Below, piece by piece: positions 9,072-17,378 of a DNA stretch of 64,000 nucleotides. How positions within the stretch are numbered: the first letter of the stretch is position 1; every line of letters begins with the position of its first letter. The notes under the pieces are model-generated. The model was not told the DNA's origin. It worked only from the letters and a program-made list of their open reading frames with translations, and did no database searches. The stretch lies in contig NZ_JAAMFG010000034.1 of the NCBI RefSeq assembly GCF_011064545.1, positions 558,001 through 622,000 on the forward strand, given 5' to 3'. The translations under genes were made by a program, and so were the position numbers. Origin of the DNA: Wenzhouxiangella sp. XN24. GTDB taxonomy: Bacteria; Pseudomonadota; Gammaproteobacteria; Steroidobacterales; XN24.

Positions 9072-9092
9072 GGACGCACGGTGTGTGCGTCC
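9072..9092 (-). repeat. Perfect 8-bp inverted repeat between the SDHAF4-like gene and sdhC
   Basis: GGACGCAC and GTGCGTCC form a perfect 8-bp stem with a 5-base loop, placed 50 bases upstream of the sdhC start. There is no T-run after it on either strand, so it is not a standard intrinsic terminator. It could be an mRNA stability or processing hairpin, an attenuator, or a dimeric-repressor operator for sdhC. I see no other copy by eye. Function unknown. Confidence 0.5.
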
Positions 9093-9120
9093 CGTGGACT
9101 CGGCGGGGTCGGGATAGTGA

Positions 9121-9312
9121 TCAGAAATCGATACAGCGCCCGTTCTTTTCCCAGTCGCCGTAACGCACCGGTTCCGGACCGTCGCGTCCGCCTACTTCTT
9201 TCGGCGGCGCGGTCTCAGCGGTTTCGGCGGCTGCGGTGGTTGCGACGTCCTGCTCGGGTTCGGGCGCGCCCTCGACCGGTTCGTTCTTGTTTGCTTCGGG
9301 TGACTCGGACAT
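9121..9312 (-). CDS. SDHAF4-like succinate dehydrogenase assembly factor (DUF1674)
   Basis: About 63 residues. The N-terminal half is acidic and low in complexity; the C-terminal half has the DUF1674 signature EVGGRDGPEPVRYGDW followed by EKNGRCIDF at the very end. In mitochondria SDHAF4/Sdh8 binds the flavinylated flavoprotein, limits stray oxidation and hands it to SdhB; bacterial homologues are known mainly from alphaproteobacteria. The location just upstream of sdhC supports the same job. The start is uncertain: an ATG ten codons further upstream is also open and neither has a clear Shine-Dalgarno. Confidence 0.88.
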   Translation of the reverse strand: MSESPEANKNEPVEGAPEPEQDVATTAAAETAETAPPKEVGGRDGPEPVRYGDWEKNGRCIDF

Positions 9313-9411
9313 AGCAGCGAATTCTGCCACGCACCGCAACATGAGGCCAGCGCCACGGCACTCGGGGTAGAATCAGGACGCATTCGAACCCGCCCTGGAG
9401 TCCCGCCCGAC

Positions 9412-10269
9412 ATGACGCCCCGCCCCTTTTCGTTCGACAGCCTGCGCGCCCTGTCCGTCAGCGGTCCTGACGCCCGCGCGTTCCTGCAGAACCAGCTCTC
9501 GTCCGACCTCGACGAGGTGACCGCGGCGCGCGGCCAGTTGTCCGGATGGCACGATCCGAAGGGCCGCGTACTGGCCTTCCTGCGGGTTTTGCCGGCCCCC
9601 GAGGGCTTTTTGCTGGTCATGCATGCCGGTCTCCTCGAAACGGTCCAGCAGCGCATGCGCCTGTTCGTCCTGCGGGCCCGCGTCGAACTGCGACCCGGGC
9701 CGGCCGTCCATGGCCTGCCGGACGGTGCAGGCGCCGCGGCCGGGGTGGTCGGCGGCCTGGCCCTCGAGCGCACCCCGTTAGCGGCAGGCTGCAGCGAGCA
9801 GCTCAGCGTCCTGCGCCTCCCGGGCCACGCCGGATGGCTGCTGGCGGGTGCCCTGGGCGCGGCCGGCGACGGTCCGGATGCCGCGGCCGAAAGCGCATGG
9901 GCGCGCGCGGAGATCGAGGCGGGGCTGCCCGAGGTGTATCCCGCGACCAGCGGCCAGTTCGTCGCCCAGATGCTGAATCTCGACCGGATCGGCGGGGTCA
10001 GCTTCACCAAGGGCTGTTATCCCGGCCAGGAAATCGTGGCCCGCGCCCACCACCTCGGGCGCGTGAAACGCCGCGCCCGCCTGTTCCGTGCCGAGACCGC
10101 GCCGCCGGCGCCCGGTGCGAGCCTCGCGGAGGGCGGCGGCACCGTGGTGCGTGCCGCCCCGGTGGGGGACGGCTGCGTGGTGATGGCCGTCGTGGCCGAG
10201 GATGCCCCGGGGCCCTTTGCGCTTGCGGACGGTGTCGCGCTCACGCCATGGGCGGCGGAGTCCGCATAG
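9412..10269 (+). CDS. ygfZ: Folate-binding YgfZ-family protein
   Basis: 285 residues with the GcvT-like fold. The diagnostic motif KGCYPGQE with the redox-active cysteine lies near residue 200, and the preceding segment AEIEAGLPEVYPATSGQFVAQML is typical. YgfZ binds tetrahydrofolate and supports assembly or repair of certain Fe-S enzymes such as MiaB. It is divergent from the succinate dehydrogenase genes, which themselves need Fe-S clusters, and in E. coli ygfZ also lies close to sdhE and ygfX. A TAGAAT box at 9368-9373 may be its -10 element; I see no good -35. Confidence 0.93.
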   Translation: MTPRPFSFDSLRALSVSGPDARAFLQNQLSSDLDEVTAARGQLSGWHDPKGRVLAFLRVLPAPEGFLLVMHAGLLETVQQRMRLFVLRARVELRPGPAVHGLPDGAGAAAGVVGGLALERTPLAAGCSEQLSVLRLPGHAGWLLAGALGAAGDGPDAAAESAWARAEIEAGLPEVYPATSGQFVAQMLNLDRIGGVSFTKGCYPGQEIVARAHHLGRVKRRARLFRAETAPPAPGASLAEGGGTVVRAAPVGDGCVVMAVVAEDAPGPFALADGVALTPWAAESA

Positions 10270-10312
10270 CCCGGCGGGGTGGCCCGCGCCAGGCGCCGGC
10301 CAACGCAGCGCG

Positions 10313-11812
10313 CTAACCTGCGGGAGGCTCTTCCGGCCGCATCTGCGGGAACAACAGCACGTCGCGAATGGACGGCTGGTCCGCGTAGAGCATCACCAGG
10401 CGGTCCACGCCGATGCCCAGCCCGCCGGCCGGCGGCATGCCGTACTCGAGGGCGCGCACGTAGTCGGCGTCATAGAACATCGCCTCCTCGTCACCGGCGC
10501 TCTTCTGCGCGACCTGCGCCCTGAAGCGTGCGGCCTGTTCCTCGGGATCGTTGAGCTCGGAGAAACCGTTGGCGAGTTCCCGTCCCGCGATGAACAACTC
10601 GAAGCGGTCGGTCAGGAACGGGTCCGTGTCGCGACACCGCGCGAGCGGGGAAACCTCCAGCGGATAACCCGTGACGAAAGTCGGCTGCTGCAGGTCCGGC
10701 TCCACCGTCTTCTCGAACAGCTCCAGCAGCAGCTTGCCGGCGCCCCAGCCCGGCTCGACGTGCATGTCGAGCTGCGCCGCGATCTCTCGCAGGTGGTCCA
10801 CGTCGCGGCTGCGCGCCGCATCCAGTCCCGGGTTCGCCTCCAGCACGAGCGTCTCGAGCGCCACGCGGCGGAAAGCGGGCTCGAGGTCCACTTCCACGCC
10901 CTGCGATGCCAGCTTCAGCGTGCCGAGCAGCGCCTCGGCCATGGACCGCAACAGGTGTTCCGCGATGTCCATCATCGCCACCTGGTCCACCCAGGCCTGG
11001 TACAGCTCGAGCATCGTGAACTCGGGGTTGTGCCGGGTCGAGAGCCCCTCGTTGCGGAAGTTGCGATTGATCTCGTAGACGCGCTCGAACCCTCCGACCA
11101 CGAGGCGCTTGAGATAGAGTTCCGGCGCGATGCGCAGGTACATGTCGATGCCGAGCGCATTGTGATGCGTGACGAAGGGTCGGGCATTCGCACCGCCCGG
11201 GATCGGCTGCATCATGGGGGTTTCCACCTCGAGAAATCCCTGTGCATCGAGATAGCGGCGCATGAAAGTCACCATGCGCGAACGGAGCCTGAACACCGCC
11301 CTGCTGTCCTCGTTCATGACCAGGTCGAGATAGCGCTGCCGGTAGCGCGTTTCGGTGTCGGCGAGGCCGTGATATTTCTCCGGCAGCGGGCGCAGGCACT
11401 TCGACAGAAGGCGCGCGCGGCTCACTTTCACCGACAACTCGCCGGTCCGGGTCTTGAACAGCGTGCCCTCCACCCCGATCAGGTCGCCGAGGTCCCAGGT
11501 CTTGAAGGCGGCGTAGACTCCTTCCGGCAGTGCATCGCGCTGCATGAACAGCTGGATCGCGCCGCTCATGTCCTCGAGGCGCGCGAAGCTCGCCTTGCCC
11601 ATCACGCGCTTGGCCATCATGCGCCCGGCCACCGCGACCGGAATGCCTTCGCTCTCCAGCGTCTCGGCCTCGTGCTCGCCGAACGCGAGGTGGAGATCGC
11701 CCGCCAGCGCATTGCGGCGAAAATCGTTGGCGTAGGCCTCACCGGCCTCGCGCTGCGCTTCCAGCTTGCGGCGGCGCTCCGCGATCAGTGCGTGCTCTGG
11801 CTGCTCGGACAT
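10313..11812 (-). CDS. lysS: Lysyl-tRNA synthetase, class II
   Basis: About 499 residues. An N-terminal OB-fold anticodon-binding domain (with [20 protein letters not shown]) is followed by the class II core: motif 1 around [17 protein letters not shown], motif 2 [18 protein letters not shown], and motif 3 [12 protein letters not shown] near the C-terminus. It charges tRNA-Lys in the cytoplasm. The chosen ATG ([14 protein letters not shown]) has GGGAG seven bases upstream. It follows prfB by 20 bases, an order shared with E. coli prfB-lysS and with Xanthomonas. Confidence 0.97.
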   Translation of the reverse strand: MSEQPEHALIAERRRKLEAQREAGEAYANDFRRNALAGDLHLAFGEHEAETLESEGIPVAVAGRMMAKRVMGKASFARLEDMSGAIQLFMQRDALPEGVYAAFKTWDLGDLIGVEGTLFKTRTGELSVKVSRARLLSKCLRPLPEKYHGLADTETRYRQRYLDLVMNEDSRAVFRLRSRMVTFMRRYLDAQGFLEVETPMMQPIPGGANARPFVTHHNALGIDMYLRIAPELYLKRLVVGGFERVYEINRNFRNEGLSTRHNPEFTMLELYQAWVDQVAMMDIAEHLLRSMAEALLGTLKLASQGVEVDLEPAFRRVALETLVLEANPGLDAARSRDVDHLREIAAQLDMHVEPGWGAGKLLLELFEKTVEPDLQQPTFVTGYPLEVSPLARCRDTDPFLTDRFELFIAGRELANGFSELNDPEEQAARFRAQVAQKSAGDEEAMFYDADYVRALEYGMPPAGGLGIGVDRLVMLYADQPSIRDVLLFPQMRPEEPPAG

Positions 11813-11832
11813 GGTGACTCCCCGTCGCCGAC

Positions 11833-12928
11833 TTACAGGCCCTGCTTCAGGCTGGCCTCGATGAACTGGTCCAGGTCGCCGTTCAGCACGGCCTGGGTGT
11901 TGCCGACCTCGACGCCGGTGCGCAGGTCCTTGATGCGGGACTGGTCGAGCACGTAGCTGCGGATCTGGTGCCCCCAGGCGATATCGGACTTGGTGTCCTC
12001 GACCGCCTGGGCCTTGGCGCGCCGCTCCTGCATCTCCAGCTCGTAGAGCTTCGCCTTGAGCTGCTTCATGGCGGTGGCCTTGTTCTTGTGCTGGCTGCGG
12101 TCGTTCTGGCACTGCACGACCGTGTTGGTCGGCAGGTGGGTAATACGCACCGCGGACTCCGTCCGGTTCACATGCTGGCCGCCGGCGCCGCTGGCGCGGT
12201 AGACGTCGATGCGCAAGTCCGCCGGATTGATGTCGATGTCCACCTCGTCGTCGACTTCCGGGGAGACGAACACGCCGGCAAAACTGGTGTGACGCCGGTT
12301 GCCGGAATCGAAGGGCGACTTGCGCACCAGCCGATGGATGCCGGTTTCGGTGCGCAGCCAGCCGTAGGCGTAAGGCCCCGTCACCAGCACGGTGGCGCTC
12401 TTGATCCCCGCCACCTCGCCTGCGGAAGCCTCGATGATCTCGGCGGAGAAATCGTGCGCCTCGATCCAGCGCAGGTACATCCGGAGCAGCATCTCGGCCC
12501 AGTCCTGCGCCTCCGTGCCGCCCTGGCCCGCATTGATGTCGACGAAGGCGTTGCTGGCGTCCATCGGGCCGGAAAACATCCGCTGGAATTCCAGTTCCTC
12601 GATCTTCTTTTCCAGGCCGTCGGCATCCGCCGCGATACCTGCGGCCGTCGCCTCGTCGTCCTCCTCGGCGGCGAGGTCCAACAGTTCGGTCGCGTCTGTC
12701 AGCCCCTCGGCGAGCGCATCGAGCACGTCCACGACACCCTCGAGCCGGGCGCGTTCCCGGCCCAGCGCCTGGGCTTGCTCCGGCTGGCTCCAGATGGCCG
12801 GGTTTTCCAGCTCGCGCCGGACTTCCTCGAGCCTTTCGCGCTTGTTCGGGTAGTCAAAGATACCTCCTCAGGGCATCCGCCCTGGAGGAGAGATCGGCCA
12901 GTTGCTGGCGCAGGGGTGAGATTTCCAT
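11833..12928 (-). CDS. prfB: Peptide chain release factor 2, made by programmed +1 frameshift
   Basis: The first reading segment, 24 codons from ATG at 12928, ends at an in-frame TGA (12854-12856). A +1 shift at CTT TGA C restores a frame giving RF2 of about 364 residues, the usual length. RF2 motifs are clear: the SPF anticodon-like motif in [12 protein letters not shown] and the catalytic GGQ in [14 protein letters not shown]2 reads UGA and UAA and hydrolyses peptidyl-tRNA, so low RF2 favours the shift and raises its own synthesis. The start gives [13 protein letters not shown], a good family match. recJ lies upstream and lysS downstream. Confidence 0.97.
12853..12868 (-). promoter_or_regulatory. 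prfB programmed +1 frameshift site
   Basis: On the minus strand the sequence reads AGGAGG, TAT, CTT, TGA, C. This is the canonical autoregulatory element: an internal Shine-Dalgarno-like AGGAGG three bases before the slippery CTT codon, then UGA followed by C, a weak termination context. Ribosomes pausing at UGA slip to read GAC. Here the Shine-Dalgarno element is a full AGGAGG complement of 16S rRNA, while E. coli has AGGGGG. Confidence 0.95.
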
Positions 12929-13018
12929 GTTCGACGGTCAATCGCGGCAGGTGATCCAGCCGGAAAGCTTAGCATGGGCGGCAGGCTCGCCGGCGCTTAG
13001 ACGCCCGCAGCACGCCGG

Positions 13019-14722
13019 TCAGGCGGGCTCGAGGTAATCGATGACGAGCTGCGCGGAACGGACGCCGGCATAGTCGTTGACGCCGAGGCGATAGGCGAGG
13101 CGCACATGCGCCGGCCGGGCCGCGCCGAGACGCTCCGCCTGGCGGAACGCGATGCCGTCGAGCGTGCGTCGCCCGCCGGCGGTGCGCAGCCGCAGCTTGA
13201 GATGATCGAGACCCACCACCCGCGCCTCCAGCAATTCGAAGATCCCGTCGAACAGCGGCTCGGGGAAACCCTGGCCCCAGGGCGCCGCGTCGCGCAGCAG
13301 CTCGGCGGTCGCCAGGCCGAAAGCCTCTTCAGGCAACTCGCCGTCCGACAGGATGGCGCCGTCGAGGACGCCTGGCTCGAGCCGTGCCGTGACTTCGGCG
13401 GCCAGGGCGGCGCGGAAGGTTGCGAGACCCTCCGGCGCCATGCTCAGTCCCGCGGCCATCGCATGCCCGCCGAAACGCTCGATCAGTCCCGGATGACGCG
13501 CGTCGACATCGGCGAGGGCATCGCGAATATGCAATCCGGGCACGGAGCGCGCCGAGCCTTTCAGCAGCCCGCCCTCGTCCGCGGCGAACGCGACGGCCGG
13601 CCGGTGATAACGCTCCTTCAGGCGGGCGGCGACGAGCCCCACCACGCCGCTGTGCCAGCCCGGGCGATGCACGCACAACACCGGCGGCAGCGCGCCCGTC
13701 CCGGGCTCGAGCCCGGCAATGGCCTTGAGCGCCTCCTGTTGCATGCGCGCCTCGATTTCCTTGCGCTCCTCGTTCAGGCTCGACAACAGTTCGGCCAGTT
13801 CGCCGGCCCGCCCGGGGTCGTCGCTCAGCAGGCACTCGATCCCCACCGACATGTCGTCCAGCCGCCCCGCCGCATTCAGTCGCGGGCCGGCGGCGAAGGC
13901 GAGATCGGTGGTGACGGCCAGGCGCGGATCACGCTTGCCCGCCGTGAGCAGCGCCGTGATCCCCGGCCGGCAGGCGCCGGCGCGGATGCGCCGGAGGCCG
14001 TGCTCGACGAGGATGCGGTTGTTCCGGTCGAGCGGCACCAGGTCGGCCACGGTACCCAGCGCCACCAGGTCGAGCAGTCCCGGCACCAGGCCGCGATCCG
14101 CGCCCAGTTCTCTCCCCAGCGCGGCCGCCACGTAGAACGCGACGCCGACCCCCGCGAGGCAGCGGCTCGGGAAGCCCTGGCCGGGCAGCGCCGGATTGAC
14201 GATCGCCGTAGCGTCCGGGAGGGAGGCGCCAGGGAGGTGATGATCGGTCACGAGCACGTCCATGCCCATTTGCCGTGCCAGTGCGACGCCGGCGTGACAG
14301 TTGATGCCGCTGTCCACCGTGACCAGCAGCGCGGGCTCGTGCGCCGCGGCATCACGCACGAGGTCCGGGCTGAGGCCGTAGCCGTGTACGAAGCGATCCG
14401 GCACGAGATAAGCCACGGTCCCGCCGAGCGCGCGCAGCACGCGCACCAGCAACGCCGTGCTGGTCGCGCCGTCGGCGTCGAAGTCGCCGACCACCAGGAT
14501 CCTGTTCCCGGCGCCGAGGTGGCGCGCCAGCAACGCCACGGCCGCTTCGATGCCGTCGAGGCTGCCGATCGGCGCCAGGGCGGCCAGGCCGAGATCGAGC
14601 TCCGCCACGCTGCGGACGCCGCGGGCCGCGTAGAGCCGCGCCAGCACCCCGCCGGCTCCGCTCAAAGCCGTCACGGCCGCGGGATCCGCGGCCCGCCGGT
14701 GGATGGGGCGCCGGCTCAGCAC
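13019..14722 (-). CDS. recJ: Single-stranded-DNA-specific exonuclease RecJ
   Basis: About 567 residues, near E. coli RecJ (577). DHH-superfamily motifs are intact: VVGDFDADGATSTA, LLVTVDSGINCHAG, VTDHHLPG, GTVADLVPLD and the DHHA1 motif GGHAMAAGLS. RecJ degrades single-stranded DNA 5' to 3' in RecF-pathway recombination, mismatch repair and base excision repair. The GTG chosen overlaps the stop of the rpfE-like gene by 7 bases and gives a family-like N-terminus (PIHRRAADPAAV); longer starts lie within the upstream gene. The order rpfE-like, recJ, prfB, lysS suggests one transcription unit. Confidence 0.96.
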   Translation of the reverse strand: MLSRRPIHRRAADPAAVTALSGAGGVLARLYAARGVRSVAELDLGLAALAPIGSLDGIEAAVALLARHLGAGNRILVVGDFDADGATSTALLVRVLRALGGTVAYLVPDRFVHGYGLSPDLVRDAAAHEPALLVTVDSGINCHAGVALARQMGMDVLVTDHHLPGASLPDATAIVNPALPGQGFPSRCLAGVGVAFYVAAALGRELGADRGLVPGLLDLVALGTVADLVPLDRNNRILVEHGLRRIRAGACRPGITALLTAGKRDPRLAVTTDLAFAAGPRLNAAGRLDDMSVGIECLLSDDPGRAGELAELLSSLNEERKEIEARMQQEALKAIAGLEPGTGALPPVLCVHRPGWHSGVVGLVAARLKERYHRPAVAFAADEGGLLKGSARSVPGLHIRDALADVDARHPGLIERFGGHAMAAGLSMAPEGLATFRAALAAEVTARLEPGVLDGAILSDGELPEEAFGLATAELLRDAAPWGQGFPEPLFDGIFELLEARVVGLDHLKLRLRTAGGRRTLDGIAFRQAERLGAARPAHVRLAYRLGVNDYAGVRSAQLVIDYLEPA

Positions 14723-15825
14723 AGCTCGTGCACCGGACGGGGCCGGCGCCAGAAACGCAGTGCGGCGAAGCGACTCGTCTCGTGGATGGCACGGCCCGTG
14801 ACGAGGCGGATCCCGCTCACGCCGCCGCGCAGCAGCGCCGCCAGCAGGGGCGCCGCCCAGTCCGTTTCCACCGCCTCCCACGGCGCCGTGCCGACGGATT
14901 CCGCCGCAACGGGCCAGGCGAAACCACCGGGCGCGGCTCCGGACGTGTAGCGCGGGCCTTGCGCGCCCCCGATGACGCCGAGCCGGCCGAGACCGGCGAG
15001 ATAAGGTTCTCCCGGCGTCGGCGCAGGCGCAGTCGCAGTCGCAGTCGCAAAGGACGACTCCGGCGCGACGCCGGAACGAACCGGGCTCGCTGCGCGGGCG
15101 TCGTTGTCGGCGTCGTTGTCGGCGTCGTTATCGGCGTCGTTATCGGCGTCGTTATAGGCATCGCTATCGGCTTCGGCTGCGGCTTCGGCTTCGGTTTCGG
15201 CGTCGCCACCGCCCACCAGGCCGCCGCCCCAGGGATGCAGGCCGGCGATCGTCGCCTCGCCCTGTGCGCGCCGCGCCTCGTTGACGGGATGCGCGTGGAA
15301 CAGCATTTCGACTTCCGACAACAACAGCCGCAAAGCCGGCTCCGGTGGCGCCGGGCGCGCCTGTTCCGCCAGCGAACGGGCCGGGCCACCGAAGCCACGC
15401 CATTGCAGCGCGCTCCAGCGCGCCGCGTCGATGCACAGGTACCAGCGTTCGGGCGTGACAGCCTCGAGGCGCAGACCGTCCGCCGCGAACAGTTCGCCGA
15501 AAGCCGCGGCCAGCGCACCCGCTTCGTCCATGCTGATCCCGAGGGCGGCGGCCGGCAGGCGGAGCATGCCCTGTTGCTCCGCCTGCGCGCCCAGCGGCTC
15601 GACGCGCAGGCAGGCATGCGCCTTCGCAGGCAACTCGGCCAGTGCGCTCACCGGCCCGACCGGAAAGCGGCCCGGCGCGGCGCCGCCAAGACGGGCCAGG
15701 GCAGTCCATGGGTCATCGTCCAGCGGAAAACGTCGCCCCCGGGCGAGCAGGCGTTCCAGCGCCGGCAGGCGCGGCGCACCGGCGGGCCGGCCGGATTCGA
15801 TACCGGGAACCAGGAGAGTAAACAC
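14716..15825 (-). CDS. RpfE-like / phosphoglycerate-mutase-like protein with repeat insert
   Basis: 369 residues, resembling the conserved protein encoded upstream of recJ in Xanthomonas (rpfE) and relatives, a distant member of the phosphoglycerate mutase/alkaline phosphatase-like group; its biochemical role is not established. Family-like parts are FPLDDDPWTALARLGG, the EVEMLFHAHPVNEARR segment and LHPWGGG. Between LHPWGGG and EPYLAGLGRLGVIGG lies an acidic low-complexity insert of about 55 residues, built of Ala-Glu, Asp-Ala-Asp-Asn and Ala-Thr repeats that come from tandem DNA repeats. The start lacks an obvious Shine-Dalgarno. A divergent gene begins 50 bases upstream. Confidence 0.7.
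   Translation of the reverse strand: MFTLLVPGIESGRPAGAPRLPALERLLARGRRFPLDDDPWTALARLGGAAPGRFPVGPVSALAELPAKAHACLRVEPLGAQAEQQGMLRLPAAALGISMDEAGALAAAFGELFAADGLRLEAVTPERWYLCIDAARWSALQWRGFGGPARSLAEQARPAPPEPALRLLLSEVEMLFHAHPVNEARRAQGEATIAGLHPWGGGLVGGGDAETEAEAAAEADSDAYNDADNDADNDADNDADNDARAASPVRSGVAPESSFATATATAPAPTPGEPYLAGLGRLGVIGGAQGPRYTSGAAPGGFAWPVAAESVGTAPWEAVETDWAAPLLAALLRGGVSGIRLVTGRAIHETSRFAALRFWRRPRPVHELC
15098..15205. repeat. 12-bp tandem repeat (about five near-perfect units plus decayed units)
   Basis: Units GCGTCGTTGTCG or GCGTCGTTATCG follow each other from 15098 to about 15157, differing at one or two positions, and decay through 15205. A separate six-base CAGTCG repeat lies near 15030-15049. 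The unit length is a multiple of three, so copy-number change keeps the reading frame of the enclosing gene and only lengthens or shortens the Asp-Ala-Asp-Asn tract. Slipped-strand variation between strains is expected. Confidence 0.9.
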
Positions 15826-15875
15826 GTTCCTCGCAAGCGCCTTGTCGTGCGTCCGAATTTGGTTATCGTAGCGGC

Positions 15876-16247
15876 ATGAGATTCACACTCGACAATCATC
15901 CCACAGCCAACCTCGTCACGGGACTCACCCGGGACGGCATTCATGTCGGCGAGCGGTTTTTCGGCAGCAGCCTGATCCTGAGCGCGAGCGCGCTGTTTGC
16001 CGACTGGGCGGCGACGGACGTCGCGACCCTCGATCTCGAGGCGCTTGCACCCGCACTGCAGATGGATCCGGAGATCCTGATCCTCGGCACGGGCGCGCAG
16101 ATTCGCTTCCCTGAATCCGCGCTGTACGCCGCCCTCGCCGCGCGCGACATCGGACTGGAAGTCATGGACACCGCCGCGGCCTGCCGGACGTACAACGTGC
16201 TGGTCACCGAGGAACGTCCGGTGGTCGCCGCGCTGATCCTCTCCTGA
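15876..16247 (+). CDS. Mth938-like domain protein (DUF498/NDUFAF3 family)
   Basis: 123 residues, a full-length single-domain member. Family marks are ERFFGSSLILSAS near residue 26, the DPEILILGTGAQIRFP segment in the middle and DTAAACRTYNVLVTEERPVVAALI at the end. The mitochondrial relative NDUFAF3 is a complex I assembly factor; the role of bacterial members is not established. It is divergent from the rpfE-like gene (50 bases between) and convergent with rpoS. It is cytoplasmic, with no signal peptide. Confidence 0.88.
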   Translation: MRFTLDNHPTANLVTGLTRDGIHVGERFFGSSLILSASALFADWAATDVATLDLEALAPALQMDPEILILGTGAQIRFPESALYAALAARDIGLEVMDTAAACRTYNVLVTEERPVVAALILS

Positions 16248-16282
16248 CGATCAGCGCGGCGCCCGGCCGTTGCGGCGCGGTC

Positions 16283-16307
16283 GCCCCGCGTCTCCGCAGC
16301 GCGGGGC
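16283..16307. terminator. GC-rich hairpin between convergent genes
   Basis: GCCCCGCG (16283-16290) and CGCGGGGC (16300-16307) form a perfect 8-bp stem around a 9-base loop, in the 65-base gap between the convergent Mth938-domain gene and rpoS. No T-run follows on either strand, so it may be a weak or bidirectional terminator, or a 3'-end stabiliser for the rpoS mRNA. Confidence 0.45.
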
Positions 16308-16312
16308 AGGCG

Positions 16313-17329
16313 CTAGTCCAGCAAGGCGTCCTGCGAGAGCCCCTGGTTCTCCATGAAGCTGCGCAAGCGCGACAGGGCGTCCATCTGGATCTGCCGGACC
16401 CGTTCGCGGGTGACGCCGATCTCCGCGCCCACCTGCTCCAGCGTCGCCCGCTGGTGACCGTGCAAGCCGAAACGGCGCTCGACGACGGCCCGCTGCTTGT
16501 CGCTCAGGCGGTCCAGCCAATGCTCCACCGCGTTATGGACGTCGTCCTCCTGGCAGACCTCGGCCGGCTCGGTGTCGTCCTCGTCCGGGATGAGATCGAA
16601 CACGCTGCGTTCGCCGTCGTGGCTGAGCACGCTGCCGCTCATGACCTGTCGTTCATGCAGGCCCAGCATCCGATCGACGTCCGCCGGATCGCGACCGAGG
16701 TCGTCCGCGATCTCGTCGACGCTGGGTTGCCGATCGAGCTCCTGCGTCAGGCGCCTCGCCGTACGGAGATAGACGTTGATCTCCTTCACGACGTGGATCG
16801 GCAACCGGATGGTCCGGGTCTGGTTCATGATCGCCCGCTCGATGGTCTGGCGGATCCACCAGGTCGCATAGGTCGAGAAGCGGAAACCCTTTTCCGGATC
16901 GAATTTCGTGACCGCGTGCATCAGCCCGAGATTGCCTTCCTCGATGACGTCGAGCAGTGGCAGGCCGCGGTTGAGGTACCTGCGCGCGATCTTCACGACG
17001 AGCCGCAGGTTGCTCTCGATCATGCGCTTGCGCGCGGCTTCGTCGCCGCGGCGCGCCCGCCGGGCGAAATAGACTTCCTCTTCGGCGGTGAGCAGCGGAG
17101 AGAAGCCGATCTCCGAGAGATAAAGCCGGGTCGCATCGGGTGCGGCGCCTTCGCCCGCAGACATGCGCTCGTCATTGCGACCGGTTTTGCTTCTGGCGGT
17201 GCCTTGCGCGCGGGGCGCGCCGGTTTCGGTCTCTTCCGTGAGTTCCGGCGTGTCCGCCATGGTCGCCGTCGTAGATTGGCGCGCTGCGGCGCCGCGACGA
17301 CCCGTATCCTTCTTGGTCGTGTTTCCCAT
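16313..17329 (-). CDS. rpoS: RNA polymerase sigma factor RpoS (stationary phase)
   Basis: 338 residues. After a divergent, charged N-terminus of about 60 residues, region 1.2 starts at [17 protein letters not shown]. Region 2 contains [21 protein letters not shown] and the -10 recognition helix [17 protein letters not shown]. Region 4 contains [20 protein letters not shown]. The length and the linker ([18 protein letters not shown]) fit RpoS rather than RpoD or RpoH. RpoS drives the general stress and stationary-phase response. It follows nlpD by 49 bases; in E. coli the main rpoS promoter is inside nlpD, which could hold here. Confidence 0.96.
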   Translation of the reverse strand: MGNTTKKDTGRRGAAARQSTTATMADTPELTEETETGAPRAQGTARSKTGRNDERMSAGEGAAPDATRLYLSEIGFSPLLTAEEEVYFARRARRGDEAARKRMIESNLRLVVKIARRYLNRGLPLLDVIEEGNLGLMHAVTKFDPEKGFRFSTYATWWIRQTIERAIMNQTRTIRLPIHVVKEINVYLRTARRLTQELDRQPSVDEIADDLGRDPADVDRMLGLHERQVMSGSVLSHDGERSVFDLIPDEDDTEPAEVCQEDDVHNAVEHWLDRLSDKQRAVVERRFGLHGHQRATLEQVGAEIGVTRERVRQIQMDALSRLRSFMENQGLSQDALLD

Positions 17330-17378
17330 TCTGGCCCTCCGTAAGGGTCTACGGAACGTGGCTTGATGGGGGCTCGCG

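Noticed and set aside
12699-12941. Separate small gene before prfB
   Set aside because: The segment is explained by the first part of prfB up to the in-frame TGA and the +1 shift; the other frame has no ribosome site or family.
13106-14950. Long plus-strand frame opposite recJ
   Set aside because: Antisense shadow of recJ without a start signal or domain.
15098-15205. Possible CRISPR array
   Set aside because: The 12-bp units are directly adjacent without spacers and lie within a coding frame, so it is a tandem repeat.
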